64,000 nucleotides of DNA from RBG-16-66-20 sp964564865 (GTDB lineage: Bacteria > Pseudomonadota > Gammaproteobacteria > Burkholderiales > SG8-39), in the NCBI GenBank assembly GCA_964564865.1, contig CAZMDA010000007.1, forward strand, positions 21,784 through 85,783, given 5' to 3'. The stretch's first letter is position 1. The number at the start of each line of letters is the position of its first letter. A program made the position numbers and the translations under genes. This document shows positions 60,459 through 64,000 of this stretch, piece after piece. The notes beneath the pieces are model-generated. The model was not told where the DNA came from and did no database searches. It worked only from the letters and a program-made list of their open reading frames with translations.

Positions 60459-61318
60459 ACTACCTGCGCCATTTCGGCCTGCGCGAGCTGCCGTTCGGGA
60501 TCACGCCCGACACGAGCTTCTTCTACGCCGGGCGCAGCACGCAGGAGGCGCTGAACACGCTGCTGGTTGCCGTCGCCAACGGCGAGGGCTTCATCAAGAT
60601 CACCGGCGAGGTCGGCACCGGCAAGACGCTGCTGTGCCGGAAGTTCCTCGGCACGCTGGGCGCGGACTGGGTCACGGCGTACATCCCGAATCCGATGCTC
60701 GATCCCCGTGGCCTGCTGGTTGCGCTCGCCGAGGAGCTTGGCGCCCCGGCGGGGCGGGAATCGGACCAGCATCACCTGCTGAAGTCGATCGGGCGCACGC
60801 TGCTCGACCTGGCGCGCGCGCGCAAGCGCGTCGTGCTGTGCATGGACGAATGCCAGGCGATGCCGATCGAGACCCTCGAGGCGGTGCGCCTGCTGACCAA
60901 CCTCGAAACCGAGAAGCGGAAGCTCCTGCAGGTCGTGATGTTCGGCCAGCCCGAGCTCGACCGCAAGCTGGCGGACGTCTCCATCCGCCAGCTGCTGCAG
61001 CGGATCACGTTCCAGCACGAGTTGCGGGGACTCGCGGCGGACGAGGTCGCGGCCTACCTTGCGCACCGCCTCGCGGTGGCCGGCTATTCGGGCTCGACGC
61101 TGTTCGACGCCGCCGCGATGCGGGTGCTGCACCAGTCCAGCCGCGGCGTGCCGCGCTTGGTGAACGTGCTCGCGCACAAGGCGCTCCTGCTCGCCTTCGG
61201 CGATGGCGCCGCGGCGGTCGGCGCGAGCCATGTCCGACACGCGGCCAGCGACACACCGGCCGCGGCGCCGCCACGGCGCTGGTGGTCATGGCGCCCGTCC
61301 GGCCGCCCGGCGCACTGA
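60455..61318 (+). CDS. mshM: MSHA biogenesis ATPase MshM (ExeA-like)
   Basis: A 287-residue AAA ATPase. Walker A is GEVGTGKT at residues 51-58, and Walker B lies in RVVLCMDECQAM near residue 130. The start reads FGLRELPFGITPD as in ExeA/MshM proteins. It lacks the C-terminal peptidoglycan-binding part of ExeA and so is the short form. The start is TTG 60455, overlapping the mshL stop (TTGA). It likely helps secretin assembly. Confidence 0.85.
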   Translation: MNYLRHFGLRELPFGITPDTSFFYAGRSTQEALNTLLVAVANGEGFIKITGEVGTGKTLLCRKFLGTLGADWVTAYIPNPMLDPRGLLVALAEELGAPAGRESDQHHLLKSIGRTLLDLARARKRVVLCMDECQAMPIETLEAVRLLTNLETEKRKLLQVVMFGQPELDRKLADVSIRQLLQRITFQHELRGLAADEVAAYLAHRLAVAGYSGSTLFDAAAMRVLHQSSRGVPRLVNVLAHKALLLAFGDGAAAVGASHVRHAASDTPAAAPPRRWWSWRPSGRPAH

Positions 61319-61327
61319 GGCGCGGGC

Positions 61328-62515
61328 ATGAGCGTGATCAACCGGATGCTGCAGGAGCTCGACCGGCGCCAGGGCCTGGCGGTGGATGGCGCCGCGCCCG
61401 CGCCGGAAGTGCGCGCAGTCGCCGCACCCGTGGCCAGCGGCCGGGAGTGGTTCTGGCGCCTGATCGCCGCCCTCATGGTCGGGGCGCTGTGCTGGGTCGC
61501 CTGGGTCGCATGGCAGTTGCAGCCGCGGGAACTGGTCACCGAGAAGGCGATACTGGCGGCGGACGACGCGTTGCGCGGTTCGGCCACCGCGGCGGCAGAA
61601 GCGGCGAAGGAGCAGGCCGAGAGCAGCACGCAGGAGACGCGTGCCGAAGCGCGGGCTGCGCAGCCGGTCGAGCCGATGCGCCTGGCGACAGCGCTGGAGG
61701 CACCGCCGCAGCACGAACCCGCCAAGTCGGCGCCGAAGCCGCCGGCCGCGGTTCAGGCCGTGCCTGCTCCGCGCCCGGCTGCACCCGAGGTAACCCCGGC
61801 AAAACCCATTGCACCGGCGGCGGTCAAGGCGGCGCCAGTCGGCCAGGAGCGCAATCTGGGGCTTGATGTGCCGCAGGCGCGGATCATCACGCCTCCCGCC
61901 CCGCAGGGCGCAAGGGTGGTCAAGCAGAACAGGATGCCGACGACCGCGGAGAAGGCGGATGCGGAGTTTCGCCGGGCGGTTGGACTGCTGGGCCAGGGTC
62001 GCGGCAGCGAGGCGGACGAATCGTTTGCCGCGGCCATCGCCATCGACCCGGCGCACGAGGCGTCCCGCCAGGCACTGGTCGCTTTGCGCCTGGAAGGGCG
62101 ACGGATTGAGGATGCCCGTCGGCTCCTCCAGGAGGGGTTGGCGATCAACCCCGCGAACGTCCAGTTTGCGACCGTCCTGGCGCGCATCCTCGCCGAGCGG
62201 CGCGACTACGTGCACGCGCTGGAGGCCATGCAGGGCGCGGCTGGTGCGTCCGCTGCGGGCAACGCCGACTACCAGGTGCTGCGCGCGACGATCCTCCAGC
62301 GCCTGAAGCGCCACGCCGAGGCCGCGGAGTCCTATCAGGCCGCGCTGCGGATCCAGGGCATGAACGCGTCGGCCTGGGTAGGGCTGGGAATCTCGCTTGA
62401 GGCGCTGGACAAGCGTGCCGAAGCGGCGCAGGCGTTTCGCCATGCGCTGGAGGCCGGTGCTCTGTCGGAGGATCTCAGGGCCTACGCGGAGCAGCGCGCG
62501 CGCGCGCTGCGCTGA
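61328..62515 (+). CDS. mshN: MSHA biogenesis protein MshN (TPR protein)
   Basis: A 395-residue bitopic protein. SVINRMLQELDRRQGL opens it, as in MshN; a helix (LIAALMVGALCWVAWVAW) and a long Ala/Pro-rich linker follow. The C-terminal half has tetratricopeptide repeats (ADAEFRRAVGLLGQGRGSEA, AQAFRHALEAGALSEDLRAY). It probably binds other pilus proteins or peptidoglycan. Last gene of the locus; the convergent response regulator stop is seven bases on. Confidence 0.84.
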   Translation: MSVINRMLQELDRRQGLAVDGAAPAPEVRAVAAPVASGREWFWRLIAALMVGALCWVAWVAWQLQPRELVTEKAILAADDALRGSATAAAEAAKEQAESSTQETRAEARAAQPVEPMRLATALEAPPQHEPAKSAPKPPAAVQAVPAPRPAAPEVTPAKPIAPAAVKAAPVGQERNLGLDVPQARIITPPAPQGARVVKQNRMPTTAEKADAEFRRAVGLLGQGRGSEADESFAAAIAIDPAHEASRQALVALRLEGRRIEDARRLLQEGLAINPANVQFATVLARILAERRDYVHALEAMQGAAGASAAGNADYQVLRATILQRLKRHAEAAESYQAALRIQGMNASAWVGLGISLEALDKRAEAAQAFRHALEAGALSEDLRAYAEQRARALR

Positions 62516-62521
62516 GCCCGG

Positions 62522-63208
62522 TCAGGCTGCCAGCTGCTCCAGCCGGTAGCCGAAGTTGTAGACCGGCACGACCCGGAACCCGGTCTCCTGGCGCAGGTCC
62601 AGTTTCTTGCGTACCTGGCTGATGTGCGTGTCCACCGTGCGCGTGTTGAGATCGCCGGTCCGGCCCCAGACGGTTTCCTGAAGGTGCCCGCGCGACAGCA
62701 GGCGGCCGACGTTGCGGAACAGGACCACCGCGAGGTCGAATTCCTTCGGCGTCAACTCGATCCTGGCGCCGGCGCGCAGGATTTCCCCGCGCTGGATGTC
62801 GATCTCGAACGGCGGGAACGAAAGCCGGGTTTCCTCCTCCCGGGGGTAGGCTCGCCGCAGCAGCGCGTGAACGCGCGCCAGCAGCTCGTTCTGGCGCGCC
62901 GGTTTCACGATGTAGTCGTCGGCGCCGTTCTCCAGGGCGAAGACGATGTCCTGTTCCGAATCGCGCACCGTGACGAACAGGATCGGAACCTTCTGCGAAA
63001 CATTGGCGCGCAACCATTGCAGGACCTCGGTTCCGGCAATGTCCGGCACCTGCCAGTCAAGGATGAACAGGTCGAAACTCTCGCGGGCCGCGCGCATCAG
63101 GACCTCGCGGCCGCTCTGGTAGCCATGCACGTCGTGCCCGTCCTGGGTCAGCCAGCGCTGCAGCAGCGCGAGCTGGTCCGGGTCGTCTTCGAGAATCGCC
63201 AAGCGCAA
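62522..63208 (-). CDS. OmpR-type response regulator
   Basis: A 228-residue two-domain regulator. The receiver has the acidic pair LEDDPD, the phospho-acceptor Asp in FILDWQVPD near residue 51, Thr in FVTVRDSE, and Lys in IVKPA. The output domain is a winged helix ending DTHISQVRKKLD and GFRVVPVYNFGYRLE. No histidine kinase lies nearby, so it is an orphan. It is convergent with mshN. Confidence 0.92.
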   Translation of the reverse strand: MRLAILEDDPDQLALLQRWLTQDGHDVHGYQSGREVLMRAARESFDLFILDWQVPDIAGTEVLQWLRANVSQKVPILFVTVRDSEQDIVFALENGADDYIVKPARQNELLARVHALLRRAYPREEETRLSFPPFEIDIQRGEILRAGARIELTPKEFDLAVVLFRNVGRLLSRGHLQETVWGRTGDLNTRTVDTHISQVRKKLDLRQETGFRVVPVYNFGYRLEQLAA

Positions 63209-63467
63209 GCACTGTCTCCCGCGGGGTCGTGGGGCGCGCCCCCTGAACGCGAATCATAAGCCTGCTTGACCGGCTGGACCCGGGCGAGACCGGACATGCG
63301 CCGGGCGAAGGGGCTTGCCGATAGCGCTGCAAAGGTCCCCGGAGATTGCGCCTACGGTGCCCGTTGAAAGGCTGGTCATGGCGCAATGCAATGATTGTAT
63401 TGAACTTATACCTTGGCCGCGGTCCGGCACGCCGGGCGGAGGGCTGGTTCGGGCGGCGCCACAGCCA

Positions 63468-63496
63468 TTGACTAACTGACGGAAACGAAACATAAT
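63468..63496 (+). promoter_or_regulatory. sigma70 promoter of the tRNA-Tyr-Gly-Thr-tuf unit
   Basis: TTGACT at 63468-63473 and CATAAT at 63491-63496 are separated by exactly 17 bases, a near-consensus promoter. A transcript would start close to 63503, a few bases before tRNA-Tyr. The 260 bases before it (63209-63467) hold no recognisable gene. Confidence 0.8.
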
Positions 63497-63509
63497 TTAT
63501 GGTTCCGCC

Positions 63510-63593
63510 GGAGGGGTGCCCGAGCGGCTAAAGGGGGCAGACTGTAAATCTGTTGGCCTTGCGCCTACGTTGGTTCGAATCCAACCCCCTCCA
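63510..63593 (+). tRNA. tRNA-Tyr (GUA)
   Basis: A class II tRNA. Acceptor arms GGAGGGG and CCCCTCC pair around positions 63510-63516 and 63586-63592, the anticodon loop CTGTAAA carries GUA at 63544-63546, and a long variable arm is present. The T arm is GTTGG-TTCGAAT-CCAAC. After the discriminator A the genome reads CCG, so the CCA end is not fully encoded. Confidence 0.95.
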
Positions 63594-63710
63594 CCGCGTA
63601 TCGCGGGTGCGAATAGCGCGCGGAATGCAGGCGGAATGTGCGATGGAACGAGTGGTCTTTCAGGTCAATTTCAAGGGTGAAGGCGGGGTGAAGGTCGGTG
63701 AAGGAATGAG

Positions 63711-63784
63711 GCGGGTGTAGCTCAATGGCAGAGCAGAAGCCTTCCAAGCTTACGACGAGGGTTCGATTCCCTTCACCCGCTCCA
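63711..63784 (+). tRNA. tRNA-Gly (UCC)
   Basis: Acceptor GCGGGTG pairs with CACCCGC (63774-63780), the discriminator is T and CCA is encoded. The anticodon loop CTTCCAA holds UCC. The T loop TTCGATT is standard. The 117 bases before it show nothing recognisable except a purine-rich run. Confidence 0.95.
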
Positions 63785-63839
63785 GGGCCCGGCGCGTCCG
63801 GTGAGGCAGGTGTGGTTGCGCTCGGCGGCACGTTTTTCG

Positions 63840-63914
63840 GCCCATGTAGCTCAGTGGCAGAGCACTCCCTTGGTAAGGGAGAGGTCATGCGTTCAATCCG
63901 CATCATGGGCACCA
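63840..63914 (+). tRNA. tRNA-Thr (GGU)
   Basis: Acceptor GCCCATG pairs with CATGGGC (63904-63910), the discriminator is A and CCA is encoded at 63912-63914. The anticodon loop TTGGTAA carries GGU. It is followed after 33 bases by tuf, the conserved order in betaproteobacteria. Confidence 0.95.
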
Positions 63915-63947
63915 CAACTTAACGCTATCCAGATAGGCATCTCAGTC

Positions 63948-64000
63948 ATGGCCAAAGGAAAATTCGAGAGAACCAAGCCGCACCTGAACGTGGGGACGAT
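63948..64000 (+). CDS. tuf: elongation factor Tu, N-terminal fragment
   Basis: The first 17 codons read AKGKFERTKPHLNVGT after the start Met, the universal opening of EF-Tu. The gene runs off the right edge. Its position after tRNA-Tyr-Gly-Thr matches the tufB locus of proteobacteria. The protein delivers aminoacyl-tRNA to the ribosome. Confidence 0.93.
   Translation, partial: MAKGKFERTKPHLNVGT

Overview
The window reads as a chromosomal segment of a high-GC betaproteobacterium, probably Burkholderiales-like. Four Bug/TctC-type solute receptors, an MSHA-type pilus locus and the right-edge order tRNA-Tyr, tRNA-Gly, tRNA-Thr, tuf all point that way. Genes are packed tightly, with many 1-4 base stop/start overlaps (ATGA, GTGA, TTGA, TAGTG) and frequent GTG or TTG starts. 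No transposase, integrase, CRISPR array or rRNA was seen.

Layout. 1-6.4 kb: an acyl-CoA carboxylase beta subunit (cut by the left edge) with an SDR (an atuBC-like pair), an M20 amidohydrolase, an MscS channel and a membrane heme/ferredoxin fusion protein. 6.4-11.1 kb: a beta-oxidation set (acyl-CoA dehydrogenase, thiolase, FadJ-like bifunctional enzyme) interrupted by a perfect hairpin repeat. 11.1-21.5 kb: a visibly less GC-rich catabolic island with an IclR regulator, three Bug receptors, a complete Rieske dioxygenase (reductase, alpha, beta), a diol dehydrogenase, a 63-residue unknown, a class II aldolase/decarboxylase-like protein and a flavin hydroxylase. It looks like a pathway for an aromatic acid, but no ring-cleavage enzyme lies inside it.

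21.6-31.7 kb: a DMT exporter, a nitronate monooxygenase and an enoyl-CoA hydratase, then a phenylalanine/tyrosine catabolic operon (iorA-iorB-hppD-phhA-hmgA-fahA) divergent from an AsnC/Lrp regulator that has a clear palindromic site at its start. 31.7-41.5 kb: a hydratase with a two-subunit acyl-CoA dehydrogenase, two cytoplasmic sulfatases around a Bug receptor next to a MarR regulator, a P450 divergent from a carboxymuconolactone-decarboxylase-like protein, and a queuosine-precursor transporter. 41.5-46.9 kb: a small exported protein, a fused indolepyruvate ferredoxin oxidoreductase and a LysR regulator. 46.9-47.9 kb: a metallo-beta-lactamase-fold protein.

47.9-62.5 kb: a full MSHA-type pilus locus in two blocks, E-G-F-A-(glycosyl ligase)-C-D-O-P and then I-I2-J-K-L-M-N. 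An O-antigen-ligase-like membrane protein sits directly after the major pilin, and an intrinsic terminator overlaps its 5-prime end. The window closes with an orphan OmpR-type response regulator, a well-formed sigma70 promoter, three tRNA genes and the start of tuf.

The observations most worth following are the pilin/terminator/glycosyl-ligase arrangement, the dioxygenase island with its triple-half-site operator and 63-residue protein, the repeat arm that forms the whole fahA leader, and two divergent gene pairs whose promoters or operators overlap the start codons. All functions are inferred from reading the sequence; no database search was run.
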